A DNA stretch of 64,000 bases from Galdieria sulphuraria (GCF_000341285.1 NW_005178459.1:62001-126000); one strand, 5' to 3'. Counted from the stretch's first letter, positions 1-11,431 are shown. A program made the numbers and translations. Notes: generated from the sequence alone by a model not told the origin.

Positions 1-105
1 CCAAAAATAGATACATTTGTGAATTGCCAAAAATAGAAATGATAGAGGCTCTCATCAACCACGACGTCATATATTTTTGTGGGTTGGAAACCTTTGCTAG
101 TATAC

Positions 106-2219
106 ATGGCACTGGAGCTAAGCGTCGAGGAAGTGAAGAACGCTGCACTTTGTGTTTTACAAGAAGCCGAACAAAGGATAAAATCTCTTGAAGCTCTGGT
201 TGTGACGACAAAGAGCCAATTGGATGAAGCAAAGGAACAGTTGTTTCGAATGAGACAAGTTGAAGTAGAAGTTGAGCAATGGAAGAAACGTGCAACTGGT
301 TTAGAGAAACGCGTGTTAGAGCTCTCCGAAGAAAGGGAACAATTGTCAGGACAACTGAAAGAAAAAAATGCTTTGCAGAAAAACTGCAACTTATGTTTAC
401 CTATGAAACTAAAAATAATTGCGCCCATTTCGGTTGAAGTGTTGCCTGTTGTAAGGGAGACAGAAGAGGTATTTGTTGGAAGGAAAAAGGTTTCAACTGC
501 AACTTTTAGCGTTGGCTATTATTGTTGTTTCTCCATTCCAAATAACGATTCGTGTATGGGAGATAACTTCAATAGTGTTCATAAAGCAACGAATGATGAG
601 GAGTGCGGACAATGGAAACAGAAAAGATATTCATGTTCTTCCATCACAAGTGAATCTGATTCATTTGTTTGTCCAGATTCTTCCAGTGAAAATAGAATAC
701 ATCGAAATTCAGAAGAACAACCAGATCGTCTCACAAGTGTTTCGCAGTCTCCTACTTTACAGAGATCGAATATGTATGACAATATTTCACAGACAATCGA
801 TATTTTCTCTTTTTATTCAGTGCACTCATCTCTGATGATAGCTGTTGGCAAATTGATTCTGCAACAAGTTGAAAAGCATACCTTTTGTTGGAAAGGAATG
901 GAAGATTTGTCCATGGAAGATTTGAACAAGTTCAACTCGGTTGTGAATCATATGATTCCTTGTTGGGATATTTCCCAGTTGGTCAGATATGAACTTTATA
1001 GTGGCAAGTGGATTCCATGTTTTAAAAATATATGGAGACAGATTGTAATGCAATTTGATGACCAACGAAAAATAATAGAAAGTGAACATTTCTTGTTCTT
1101 TGGAATGACATTGTTTTGTTGTTTCTTTAATTGGAAAATGGAAAGATCGGTTAAGACAGAAGAATCCGAAATTCACTGTTATTTAGATGAAAGTCTTCAT
1201 GAAGACCGTATCGATGACAACGTAAAGAGGAATGTGAGGTCGAAACTACCTAATGCAACACACAGCAGTTTTCAACCAAACATGGAACATTTTTTGACAA
1301 TTCGTCGAGCCATGGAGAAAATTATACATTTGCTTATTCTTACAAATGACAAAGCAGTCAAAAAATGTCATTATTGGAAGGAGCAAGCACAATATCATGA
1401 GAAAAAGGCTTCATTGTTTCAAAGTGAGTTGTCACAATGGAAGTTACGTGTTTTAGAATGAAGGATAAGCTTTTACTATGGAAAGATAGTTTCGTTGAGT
1501 TGAAAGAAGTAGTCAATCTAAAACAAATGAGAGATGACCTTTCGAAAGAGCTTGATGGATTCAAGAGCTTCATGAAGAATTTGCAAGAGATGTATCATTC
1601 TGATATGATGAGTCGTGGGTATCAAGGAAAGTCAATCAAACAACTTCTTCATGACAGGATAAAGGCATTGAGTCTAGAGATTGAAAAATTGGAGCATGAA
1701 AGAACGAAATGGACGGAAGAACGGAACAAGACTGACGCCAAAGTTCAGCAAATGCAACTTCAAACTGAGGATTGGAAAACGAAAGTGGAAAGGTTGCAAG
1801 ATTTACTGATAAGAAATGAAAACATGAGAATGCAATTGGAAAGAAAGATAGTGAATGCGGAAGAACAAGGACGTAGAGCAAAGGCAGAGTATGAAAAGTT
1901 GACGGAAACAAAAGAATTGCAAATATTTAACTCTCAAAAGACTATAAATGAGCTGCGTATACAATTGGAACGAGTCGAGCAGCATTTGGTAGAAACTCGT
2001 AAACGAGAATATCTATTAGAAACTCAAGTTGACACGTTACAACGAGCTTTAGAGTCGACAAAAGATGAGCTAGTAGTAGAACTTGTTGATACAAAGATAA
2101 AACTTGGTAAGTCTTTGATTCTAGTCATATTATAATATATTGAAATGGTTGTGATTCGTGTAGCTCAATCATACGAAGAACTGGAAACATTGCAATCACG
2201 AAAGAGAGGCATTTCTTGA
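106..2219 (+). CDS. Coiled-coil protein, function unknown
   Basis: I do not recognise the family. The ATG at 106 opens a frame of about 450 codons, rich in Glu, Lys, Gln and Leu with heptad-like spacing at both ends (residues 10-95 and the last 200). The middle is Ser/Asn/Cys-rich and less regular. The reading frame changes between about 1424 and 1485. A GTGAGT donor at 1424 with an acceptor near 1485 would restore it but lacks a pyrimidine tract, so a one-base indel is also possible. A clean GTAAGT...TAG intron lies at 2106-2163, and a short last exon ends with TGA at 2217-2219, about 25 bp before the next gene's ATG. Long coiled coils suggest a structural or scaffold role, which is inference only. 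Confidence 0.6.
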
Positions 2220-2245
2220 GCGATGCAAACCTACGAACGATATTC

Positions 2246-4605
2246 ATGGATTGGATAGCATTTGTTAGTTGTTTCTATTGGGTTTCAAGTAAAGCAACAA
2301 CGTGTACTTTTCCTAAGAATCGCCTGTTTATTCTGAAAACGACTGTGAACACTCCGAAGAAAATCTCTAGGGAACCGAGTAAAACTTGTACGGAAAGAAT
2401 ATGTCGACAGGTTACTACTTTGAAGCAGCGAGCTCGCGAGTCATATGATCGACTCCCTCTTGTTTGTAATACGACTAACATAATAACGGCACAAGGAATA
2501 GAGAGTGATCACATTCATCCTTCAAGACTGTTCGTTGGTGAAAGTAAAAAGTCCATTTCAAAACTTAACAAGGAAATTTCACGACTATGTGACTCTGGAG
2601 ACTTTCTTGTGGCTGTGAAAATATTGGAAGGGTTGGAAGTGAGTAATGTTCAACCAGATAGTTCAACATATCACTGTATGATTCGTTCCCTTACCAAAAG
2701 AGGAGAGGAAAAATTGGCGCGTCATTGCTTGACGCTTATGTTAGAAAAAGGGTTGCTTCCTTGCACCGAAAGCGTGAATTTGTTGATGAAGCAGTACTTT
2801 ATTCAATCACCGAGAGCTTTGGAGAAGGCTTCTTCGTTGTTTCGAAGGATGAAAGAGTTGCAAGTTCCTTTGGACGCTTATACTTATAACAGTTTGTTGC
2901 ACGTTTATGCGTTGAATGGACAAGTTACTTTAATGGAACAGTTATTTGAGGATATGAACAGGCAAGAGCGTCTAGTGGATTGGAACACATTGAGTATTAT
3001 GTTGAAGGGATATTGTAAGGCAGGTGATGTTCAGAAGCTAGTTGTTTTCCTATCGGAAGCAGCAAAGAACCCCAAGTTGGAAGGTCAACTCAATATTGGA
3101 GTCTATAACTGTTATGTGGATAGTCTTTTACAGTTGGGTCAAATGAATACAGCTGAAAAGATTTTAGAACACATATTTGCTCATGAAGCTATTTATCAAC
3201 CAACCATATATACCTATAATACACTGTTGAAGTTACAGAGAGAACGCCAAGATGATATACGTGCTATGCAAATTCTGGATGATATGAAAGAGAAAGGAGT
3301 TGTACCAGATATCTATTCGTTTTGTATTGTAGCGGACTGTCTATGTCGTAAAGGAAAGATGAAGGAAGCGATGTTGTTGAGACAAAGAATGGAGCACATT
3401 TCAAGAGAAAGTCGAACAGTTTATTACAATATTCTGTTGAAAGGTTGCAAAATGTTAAAAGAGAGTGCACTAGAAATGGGATGGTCTATTCTGGATAAAA
3501 TGTCTCAAGATCAAATATTGCCCGATTCGATCTCCTTTGTGACAATGTTAGAGGTTTGCAACGAAGTTAAAGACATTGACAGCGCTAGGATGATGGTCCG
3601 AAGTATGATGAATTCTAAGAAAAAGATTTCGATAGAAGCTATTAACACTGGTTTATCTGTTTTTTGTAAAATGAAGACAGCCATAGAAGAATCCTTTCAG
3701 TTACTGAAATGGGCTAAAGAAAATGGCATTGAACCTGATACTATATCGTACAATATTCTGCTTGATCATGCGTTTCGGTTGAGAGACTGGGAACGAGGTG
3801 AGAAAATTTTCAAAGAGTTACAAACTCAAGGCCTTAAACCTGATGCAACTACGTACAATTATCTTATTCGTGCGTACTCCAATTCCAATCAATATGCAAA
3901 AGTAGTCGCTACTTTTAAAGAAATGAACAAGAGAAATTTTATTCCAAATGAGCAATCCTGTAGTAGTTTGGTTCGCGTATTTCATATCCAAGGTAATGAT
4001 GCAGCAGCTCTACAAGTCTTAAATCTGATGGAAAGACATTATTCTCCTCGTAATGATCCTTCCATATTGGCATTTGTTCGTGCCTATATCTCAATGGGTC
4101 GTTTACAAGATGCCCTGGGAATGAAAAGAATGCTGTCACGGAAAACTGGGCGACTTTGGAAAACGATAGTCACAATTCTAATGGATGCATTTGCGTCTAT
4201 CGGGGATCTTCGGGTCGTCGAAGATCTGCTAGACGAAATGCGTGGTTTTCAGAATGATAACATTTTGGACCCGATCCATACCGGTATTTATATCAAGGCC
4301 TTGTGCAACGCGTGTGAACATGAAAAAGCTTTTCAAGTGTTGAAGAAAGATAGTCGTCACGACATTATTTGGTACAATACTTTGTTGCATTCATTAGCTA
4401 AACTAGGTGAAATGGATAAATTGTCCCAAGTTCTTTATTATATGCAAGTAAGTAGTATGGGTTGAAAATGGATCACTCAACTATTGCGTAGGAACAAGGT
4501 ATTGCTCACGACGAACATACCCATTATGCTATAAGACCAGTCATGCAGAAATTTGCTACTTTGTTGAGTGAACATCACCGTACAAATAGTGCCAATCCGC
4601 CATGA
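2246..4605 (+). CDS. Pentatricopeptide repeat (PPR) protein
   Basis: PPR proteins bind organelle RNA and act in processing, stability or translation in plastids or mitochondria. The protein shows a chain of about 35-residue repeats from roughly residue 115 to the end, with the usual TYNxLL and DxxxYNxLL starts and PD residues at repeat ends (for example ISYNILLD, ATTYNYLIR, TIYTYNTLLK). No DYW or SMR tail is visible. The start is the ATG at 2246; the open frame reaches upstream only through a TTG. The first 60 residues are basic and Ser/Thr-rich, in keeping with an organelle presequence. A 44-bp intron (4448-4491, GTAAGT...TAG) adds a last exon of 38 codons; without it the protein would stop at 4465. 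The RNA target cannot be told from sequence. Confidence 0.88.
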
Positions 4606-4724
4606 GATCTGAAATCACTACCAATAATTGTTCATCAACATTTGGAAAGAAAAAAGATGATTTGCGCCATTTTTTGGGCTTTATTTTGGCACCAAAAATA
4701 AAAAGTCGAGTTTGAAGTTTGAGA

Positions 4725-5372
4725 ATGAAACCTCGTGGAAGTGACCATCTGTACTCTACTTCGTTGGAGAGTATACGACATGCCAAGTCCTCTTTGATTG
4801 TTCACAATAACCAATCCTCTTTATGCTATCAAAAAGAAGAGCAGTCGATGAATCCCGATACGAACATGCTCGATGAAGCAACAAGTTGGGATGGTCATCA
4901 CAGGAAACGAAACTTTTATTTTGTCCTGCAACCTGTGCGTAAACGAATGGAAGCCACAGCCCCATGTTACTCTTTAGAGTCATCAAGTTACGCATCTGTG
5001 GCAGCCACACATTCTTTTCTACAAAGAACAAAACCAAACAGGGACCTTACCAGTTTTGTGAAAAAGAGACTGGAATATCCTTTGGAAGATAGTAGTAGTA
5101 GTACACTGGAGAATCGAGGAATGGACTGGAAACAATATCTAACGCAGTTTGAATATACTCGATTATATGAACCACAAAAAACACTATCCTCCTCCTCATT
5201 TCCTTTGAAACTTCCAACCCAAAATCCCACAAATGCTATTCTTCTTTATTATGGTTTGATACAACTTTTCTATCCACTTTATGGACATTCATCTTCTTCA
5301 TCTCGTACAATAGTTGCTAATAGAGAACCTCCAAAAACAATGTATTCATTGGAATCTATTTTTGGCAAGTAA
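4725..5372 (+). CDS. Hypothetical protein, about 215 residues
   Basis: A single-exon frame starts at the ATG at 4725. I do not recognise the family. The product is hydrophilic, rich in Ser, Thr and Tyr, with two Ser-runs (near residues 127 and 192) and one moderately hydrophobic stretch near residues 170-187. The TAA at 5370-5372 lies only 6 bp from the stop codon of the convergent flavoprotein gene. It could be a lineage-specific protein, or a chance frame in the tail of the neighbouring transcript. The lack of overlap with real exons on the other strand favours a gene. Confidence 0.45.
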   Translation: MKPRGSDHLYSTSLESIRHAKSSLIVHNNQSSLCYQKEEQSMNPDTNMLDEATSWDGHHRKRNFYFVLQPVRKRMEATAPCYSLESSSYASVAATHSFLQRTKPNRDLTSFVKKRLEYPLEDSSSSTLENRGMDWKQYLTQFEYTRLYEPQKTLSSSSFPLKLPTQNPTNAILLYYGLIQLFYPLYGHSSSSSRTIVANREPPKTMYSLESIFGK

Positions 5373-5378
5373 TTATTC

Positions 5379-6958
5379 TCAACCATCTCCTTGTAACGTT
5401 GAAAATGGGATGACTTGCAGTCTCTTTGCAATACTACGACCACATAAATAGCCAGTTGTCCATGCTGCTTGTACTAGAGAGGAAAAAAATATTCAGAATA
5501 TTCCAACTATCAACAGATTTCATACTCACAATTGAAACCTCCTGTCAATCCATCGATATCTAAAACCTCTCCAGCAAAGTATAGTTGAGGCACACATTTA
5601 ATTTCCATACTATCAAAATGAACTTGTTTTCTACATACTCCACCACAAGTTACAAATTCCTCTTTAAAGATACCTTTTCCTTGAATCTCGAAAAGACTTG
5701 ATTTTAAAGCATTTGACAAAGCATCAAGTTGAGCTTTGGAAAGGTCTTTCCATAAATATGCTTCATTATTAAGCGTTTGAACAACAATATTTCGCCACAA
5801 GTTTTTAGAAAGTCTTCCGTCTTTATCTCTAAATGGACAAACAGTAGTGACTTGTTTTGTTTTCCAATAAAGCTTCTTTTCCATGAGAATAGAATTGACT
5901 TGTTCGACATGGATATCAGGTAACCAATCAATCGATAATTGTGCTTCATAATGAACAGCAGCAAGTTCTCGAGCATTCCAAGCAGATAATCTCAACACAG
6001 CAGGACCCGATAAACCCCAATGAGTGATCAACAAAGGTCCACGTTGAATAAAGCTACTTTTTGGTAACGATGATGAACGACGACCATCGATTCCCATTAT
6101 CTTCAAACCAACATCTTGCACCGTTGTTCCTGATAATCCTTGTAAACGAACATCATCGATACAAAACTACATGGAGAGATACTTTTCAACCCCATATCGT
6201 ACAAAAAAAATTTCATTGCTTACAGTAAATAAACTTGGACAAGGTGAGTGAATGGTATGTCCCCAAGAAGAAAGCCAACGATAAGTCGCTCTATGGGAAC
6301 CCGTACTAACCAAAAGATATTGACTTGATAACAATTCCTTTCCATGAACAAGAAAAAGTCCATTCTCATTTCTTTCTATATTCGCTATTGGATATTGTAC
6401 ACGAATTTCCACGTTGTATAAAAGCAATGCTCGTTGAATACATTGGATAATAGTTTGACTATCGTTGGAAACTGGAAATACTCGTCCGTCCTTTTCCGTT
6501 TTCAACTTCACACCGTTTTGTTTCAACCTTGGCAAGTTATATGGAGTCATATATAGGAGACTCTATGAATAATGGTTCACTTACCATTCTTTCATTTGCA
6601 AGGACCCAAAACGAGTTAGTGGACCTATCAATTCCTTCCCACCTCTTGGATAGTGTTGAGCAAACACTTTAGGATCCCATTCCCCATTAGTAACGTTGCA
6701 TCTACCACCGCCACTGATTCGAACTTTTTCAAGAATTCGAGGAGCTCTTTCTACTATCAATATACGAGGCACTGTTGGATACGTTGCTTCACATAACTGA
6801 ACAGCAGCAAAACAACCAGCAGGTCCACCACCAACGATAATCAAGTCATATCGTTGTATTATTGCATATATACGACTACAACGTGGACAACAACGATCAA
6901 CTTGGAGTCTTATTCGTTGAGTCCTCAGACCATTCCATCCTCTTCCAATTATCCACAT
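5379..6958 (-). CDS. HI0933/YhiN-type NAD(P)/FAD-dependent flavoprotein
   Basis: A predicted oxidoreductase with a Rossmann FAD-binding start: DLIIVGGGPAGCFAA near residue 40, then the family signature GGGRCNVTN. GRVFP and an ending with GLTGGFN, completed by LQAAWTTGY, match bacterial YhiN/HI0933 proteins. Substrate is unknown. Four exons: 6958-6585, 6527-6224, 6166-5530 and 5473-5379. The introns are 57, 57 and 56 bp, all GT-AG, and splicing restores the conserved W-LKQNG, LFT-F and GGFN-LQ junctions. The start is the first ATG (6958); the frame continues upstream to a TTG at 7045 only. The gene is divergent from eIF2D with 91 bp between start codons. The residues before the FAD motif are basic and could hold a short targeting signal. 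Confidence 0.85.
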
Positions 6959-7049
6959 TCTCCTTTCTTTGGTTATAAGGAAAGTTGGAAAAGGAATGCA
7001 AGTTGAATTGTTACAACTCTTATTATAGAAGTTTCTGTTCTTCAAAACT

Positions 7050-8837
7050 ATGTTTAAGAAGCAATTTACTATTCAATCCAATCACCTTTTAAAGTCTTCT
7101 GATCGTCGTCGTTTACGCACAGAACTTAAAGAATGTTTCCCTTTGCTAGGAGATGAAGATTGGGAAAGGATCTTACCACACAAAGTTGGAGAAGTCATCG
7201 TATTGAAACTTTCCAACAAAGCCACTGTATATTGCTTTCAGTGTAATACAGAAAATGAGGCTTTGGAGTTCTCTTCAGGTGGTGGTAAATGGGGACAACC
7301 TTTATTTGTTTTTGTTCCAGAAGAAGGAGGTTGGTTTCCAACTGTTTATACTTTATGGAAAGTACCCCATTTATTACCTTGTTTTGAAACGCACTCACAA
7401 GTCAGTCGTTTTCTATTGGGAGCAGCTGATTTGATGCTTCCTGGTGTTTATCCAACGGATAACGATGGCAGCTTTACGAATGTTCAGTTTGGACAACGAA
7501 GGAGCGTTATTGTGAGAGGAAATCCAATGCCTTTTGCTGTTGGTGTTTGTTGTTGTTCATCAGTGGATATAAAGAACAAGGGATTGAAAGGAAGAGCATT
7601 GAAGCTCGTTCACTATTATGGAGATGGTATTTGGTCACTTGGAGATCGTTCCAAACCCAACCAAGGTTTTACACTCGAACAAATTGATTCCGTTGACAAT
7701 CTGAATGAAGATAACAATAATGTACAGTTAATAACACAACAACAGTCCAATGTGGAAGAAGAGGAGTATATAGCACAAACAACTAGTCAACTGTCTATAG
7801 AAGAAGATGGTGGTTTAGAACATTCCAATGAGGTAGATATGGATGCTTTATTGGATCGTTGTTTCTTACAAGCTGCAAAATGTTCGATTGAAGACCGACA
7901 ATTGCCAATGGAAGCCAGTAAAATGTTCAATGAGTTTATATTACCTGCGAGACCAGCTCATACGGTGATTGATTGGAAGAAAAGTTCACATAAGAAATTG
8001 GGAGCTTTTATGAAGAGCCTCTCTAAACGTAAATTGTGTAAATTGAAGGAAGGAAAAGGACAATTACAAGTATTGACTATCAACCGCAATCATGAAATGT
8101 ATCAATCCTTTGTTCCTTATTATGATGATAGTAGTAAAGAGAAGCAGTCGAATCTAGAAGACGATGGCTCTTCTCATGATGATGTAGTATCACATAATGG
8201 CATTCCACAAGTTTCAGAAATGTGGAAACCTCATCAACATATGAAGCATTTTCTGGAATGTTTGCAAAAGAATGAAAATGCATTATATTCTAGAGAAGAA
8301 ATAAGAGAAGCTTTGCAACAATATGTACAACACAAATGGCCACAAAAGAAAGAGTCATCGGAGAACGGTGAGATTGTATTGGACGATGTTTTGCGAGATG
8401 CACTATTCAAAGGAAATACCAAAGGACTGATGGAAGATATTCCTTCAACTATGGATTGGAAAGAAGTGGAACTCATGTTGTTATCGAGAATGCAACCTTA
8501 TCATGTTTTGTATAAACCTGGAGAAGAACCGATGATACGTAAAGGTGCAGTGAAGCCCATAGCCATTATTGTGGAAGATAGACAAGGAGGTAGAAAACAT
8601 GTAACACGTATTCAAGGTATAGAAACATTTGGTATTGAACCTGAAGACTTTGCACAAAAGGCACAAATAGCATTTGCTTGTGCTTCTAGTGTACACCCTT
8701 TGCCAGGAAAACAAAACCATCTAGTAGAAGTACAATGTCAAGGAAATGTAACAAGTGATGTGACTAAATGGTTATTACAAAAGTTTGGTATTCCATCGAC
8801 TTGGATTCAAGTTCAAGACAAACGAAAGAAAAAGTAA
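7050..8837 (+). CDS. EIF2D: Translation factor eIF2D (ligatin)
   Basis: eIF2D delivers or removes P-site tRNA on 40S subunits and acts in initiation and ribosome recycling. The 595-residue single-exon protein has the family order: an N-terminal DUF1947/PUA-like part (KSSDRRRLRTEL, then LLGAADLMLPGV and a PUA core with VGVCCCSS near residue 165), a long acidic linker (about 215-275), a winged-helix and SWIB/MDM2-like middle, and a C-terminal SUI1 domain from about 490 with KPIAIIVEDRQGGRKHVTRI. The ATG at 7050 is the first in frame. The length matches animal and plant eIF2D. The next gene begins 11 bp after the stop, on the same strand. Confidence 0.92.
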   Translation: MFKKQFTIQSNHLLKSSDRRRLRTELKECFPLLGDEDWERILPHKVGEVIVLKLSNKATVYCFQCNTENEALEFSSGGGKWGQPLFVFVPEEGGWFPTVYTLWKVPHLLPCFETHSQVSRFLLGAADLMLPGVYPTDNDGSFTNVQFGQRRSVIVRGNPMPFAVGVCCCSSVDIKNKGLKGRALKLVHYYGDGIWSLGDRSKPNQGFTLEQIDSVDNLNEDNNNVQLITQQQSNVEEEEYIAQTTSQLSIEEDGGLEHSNEVDMDALLDRCFLQAAKCSIEDRQLPMEASKMFNEFILPARPAHTVIDWKKSSHKKLGAFMKSLSKRKLCKLKEGKGQLQVLTINRNHEMYQSFVPYYDDSSKEKQSNLEDDGSSHDDVVSHNGIPQVSEMWKPHQHMKHFLECLQKNENALYSREEIREALQQYVQHKWPQKKESSENGEIVLDDVLRDALFKGNTKGLMEDIPSTMDWKEVELMLLSRMQPYHVLYKPGEEPMIRKGAVKPIAIIVEDRQGGRKHVTRIQGIETFGIEPEDFAQKAQIAFACASSVHPLPGKQNHLVEVQCQGNVTSDVTKWLLQKFGIPSTWIQVQDKRKKK

Positions 8838-8848
8838 AATCTTAAAGT

Positions 8849-9373
8849 ATGTTTCATAATCTTTATGAAGACTTACCAGCACCCAAGTCTTCTTCTTCTT
8901 CTAGAAATACAGCTCCAACGAATGAACAGTTTGCAGTTAAAGTCTCCCAAAACCAAACAGAAAGTGATGTTCCTCCTATAGAAGAACAGATAGTAAAACC
9001 CAAAAAGGAAACCACACCATCTTCTCGATGGTCAACTGCAGCTGTAAGGATGTTGCAACCTCCACCAAGTGTTTTAGTAAAGCGCCAAAATGTTAAAGTT
9101 TCTAAACCTGTTGTAAAAGAAACCAAAATAGTAGTCTCTGAAGAAGAAAATGAGAAAGACTCTGAGCACTCGATAGGGGATAACAAACCACCGAAAGAAG
9201 AGGAAGGGGAGGAAGATTTCAAAGCACAGCAACTGGAAGCAGTTGTAGCTACTGGAAGAAGTGCGTATATTGTGGACGAGTATGATCCTCATAGACCGAA
9301 TGATTTTGAAACGTGCTTGCAAGAAAGAGAATGGAGAAAGGCGCAACAAGTCGTCAAGTCAAGTCTTGGTTGA
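8849..9373 (+). CDS. Short SPF45/DRT111-like protein (N-terminal part only)
   Basis: The 174-residue product begins MFHNLYEDLPAPKSS, like the N-terminus of plant DRT111/SPF45 splicing factors (LYGDLPPP). It has a Pro-rich middle with RMLQPPPS and ends with VDEYDPHRPNDFE, close to the SPF45 motif DEYDPxxPNDYE. In known SPF45 proteins a G-patch and an RRM follow; here the frame stops about 30 residues later and no continuing exon is visible before the next gene at 9540. So this looks like a free-standing N-terminal module or a shortened SPF45. A role in the U2 spliceosome is inferred from the motif alone. The ATG lies 11 bp after the eIF2D stop. Confidence 0.65.
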   Translation: MFHNLYEDLPAPKSSSSSRNTAPTNEQFAVKVSQNQTESDVPPIEEQIVKPKKETTPSSRWSTAAVRMLQPPPSVLVKRQNVKVSKPVVKETKIVVSEEENEKDSEHSIGDNKPPKEEEGEEDFKAQQLEAVVATGRSAYIVDEYDPHRPNDFETCLQEREWRKAQQVVKSSLG

Positions 9374-9539
9374 GAAAGTACTTATTATAACTGTTTTGTT
9401 ATTGTTTGGGAATACAAATAAAACTATCTTTGTACAAAAGTGGTTGATATTTTATAAATATGAGTTTTATGTCAATAGCCATTATGAAATGCTGGGCAAA
9501 GTAAGAAAAGAAGAGTAATGATGAGAGAAAGAAAGCGCC

Positions 9540-11339
9540 ATGAATAACAACTTTACTTTTCGCTCCAGTGTATTCAAGTTACCCGAAAAGTTTTTGCCAC
9601 CTACAAAGAGAAGAAAGGTTCAACTTTATAAGGCTTCGTTGCTTGAACCTTTACCTGAAAATGGTATCGTACATACCAACAACACTTCGGTGGACACTAG
9701 TTCTACAAGGAACATACAAGACGAGCCTGTTTTGAACAATTGTAACTCTTATTGTGACGCGAGTTCTTCTCCTCCTTCAATACCACAAAGTACAGATTCG
9801 AAGTTATTTTCAATGGAAGTCAGTAGTCGAGAGAGTGAAGTCTCACCACCACAGTCTAGTCACACGACTTCTTTACAAGGAAGCTCACAAGACAAAAACG
9901 AAGATAATTGTATGGGAAAGCCATATATGAACGATAAGGAAAGGCGCCCAAACTCTCCTTATGAAAAGTCTGTTTCGGAGAATGTCTTGAAGGACGAAGT
10001 AGTGGAGTCGGATACCTCCTCCGGTGAGATTCCTCCAGGAAAACTGGAAACTATGGAAATAGTCAATCACAACCCTGAAGACTTGAACGAAGAAGTAAGT
10101 TTTCAGCTACAAAATTTATTTCACGCCGGAGTTGTATTTCCTGATGACTTTGACGAGAGAGCTTTTCAATTTCTGTCAGGGTTACCACCAAAGAGTGCTA
10201 TCGAGGCTTTGACAGACCTTTCAGAGCGTAATTTTTCCAATGTTAAGAAACGCAAAGCTTTCGTAATGAGCGTACTTCGTCAACATGCTCCTGATGATGA
10301 CACTCGTTGGAGCTCACCACAAAAGCAACAACAGTCAACACATGAAACTAAGGTACCTATTATAGTTCCACCTTCTGCGTTGGCTCATCTTCCTTCACGA
10401 GTGGCAGATAGTTTACAACTAGTATTTGCTTCTGGTGTTTGTCATCCTTCCAAATTTGATGATCTTGCTATGGAAGTGTTGGTTAGTTTAGAAGAAAATG
10501 ATGCCGTTCAAGCATTGAAAGAATTTGCCAACGTTGATCCTTCTACTGTAAGGAATCCTTCTGCATTTTGGATGGGAATAGCTAGACGATATCAAATAAG
10601 AGCGAAGAAAGCCTCCATCCATCCCCATTCATCCACAGCTGTTCAAAGCAATGAAAACTTGATGGGATCTCATTCTCGATTAAGGTCAGTTGGAGACCGG
10701 TATAGACAACAGACGGATCACAATTTTGTTTCATCTGGAAGATCATCTCAAAGTGGTTTTTCTTCGAGTCTTGAGAGATTCGAGACAAATAGGAAGAGAA
10801 TACATCACGAAGATAGTCATAAAATGGTTACCGAATATATTGAAGAATTGACGAGGAGAAATATCTTAGCGCCTGGAGCACTTGATGAAAAGGTTGTAGA
10901 TTCTTTGAAGCGGATACCACAAGATGATGCACTTACAGTATTACGTGACCTTGAACATCTTGATTATCGAAGAATTAGAAATATATCTGCTTTTGTTACA
11001 GGATTAATACGCAAAGTTACCAGCAATGACCATTTTAATCAACGTTTGACGATAACAAATCCAAACAACTTGGTGGATGATTTGGAGCCACGAGTAAAAC
11101 AACGATATCTTTCCTTGTTTTCAAAAGGTTCGGTGAATGAGAACAAAGGAGGATTGGATGATAGGGCATTAGAAGCTTTATCAAATTTAAGGCCGGAGCT
11201 ATCTTTACAAGTCTTGGATGAATTAAGCAAAGTGGATATGGATCATTCACGAAATATTTCCATGATAGCAATGGGAATTATGAAGAAAGTTACTCAAAGA
11301 GAAAATCATGAAAGAAATGTAAGAAGTTTTAAATATTAA
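9540..11339 (+). CDS. Protein with four tandem hnRNP-Q-type acidic domains
   Basis: A single-exon protein of 599 residues. After a Ser/Pro-rich, poorly ordered N-terminus (1-180) come four related units of about 70 residues, at roughly 188-250, 282-355, 425-495 and 508-590. Each has the pattern VxxLFxAGxxxPxxFDERAxxFLxxLPxxxAIxALxxLxxxxxxxVxNxSAFVxxxxR. This is the acidic domain (AcD/NURR) found once at the N-terminus of hnRNP Q and hnRNP R. No RRM, RGG box or other RNA-binding domain is present. In hnRNP Q the AcD mediates protein contacts, so a scaffold or RNP-assembly role is inferred. An early basic TKRRKVQL (about residues 22-29) could be a nuclear signal. Confidence 0.75.
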   Translation: MNNNFTFRSSVFKLPEKFLPPTKRRKVQLYKASLLEPLPENGIVHTNNTSVDTSSTRNIQDEPVLNNCNSYCDASSSPPSIPQSTDSKLFSMEVSSRESEVSPPQSSHTTSLQGSSQDKNEDNCMGKPYMNDKERRPNSPYEKSVSENVLKDEVVESDTSSGEIPPGKLETMEIVNHNPEDLNEEVSFQLQNLFHAGVVFPDDFDERAFQFLSGLPPKSAIEALTDLSERNFSNVKKRKAFVMSVLRQHAPDDDTRWSSPQKQQQSTHETKVPIIVPPSALAHLPSRVADSLQLVFASGVCHPSKFDDLAMEVLVSLEENDAVQALKEFANVDPSTVRNPSAFWMGIARRYQIRAKKASIHPHSSTAVQSNENLMGSHSRLRSVGDRYRQQTDHNFVSSGRSSQSGFSSSLERFETNRKRIHHEDSHKMVTEYIEELTRRNILAPGALDEKVVDSLKRIPQDDALTVLRDLEHLDYRRIRNISAFVTGLIRKVTSNDHFNQRLTITNPNNLVDDLEPRVKQRYLSLFSKGSVNENKGGLDDRALEALSNLRPELSLQVLDELSKVDMDHSRNISMIAMGIMKKVTQRENHERNVRSFKY

Positions 11340-11431
11340 TATCATCTACGAAATCATTTAAAACACAAGTAAATAAAAATATTTTTGTAAACTATGAACG
11401 ATCGTATTGTATGTATGATTGCGTCTCCCAT

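Noticed and set aside
4556-5232. Several minus-strand frames opposite the ORF at 4725-5372
   Set aside because: They overlap each other in different frames and carry no motif; the plus-strand ORF is longer and starts with ATG.
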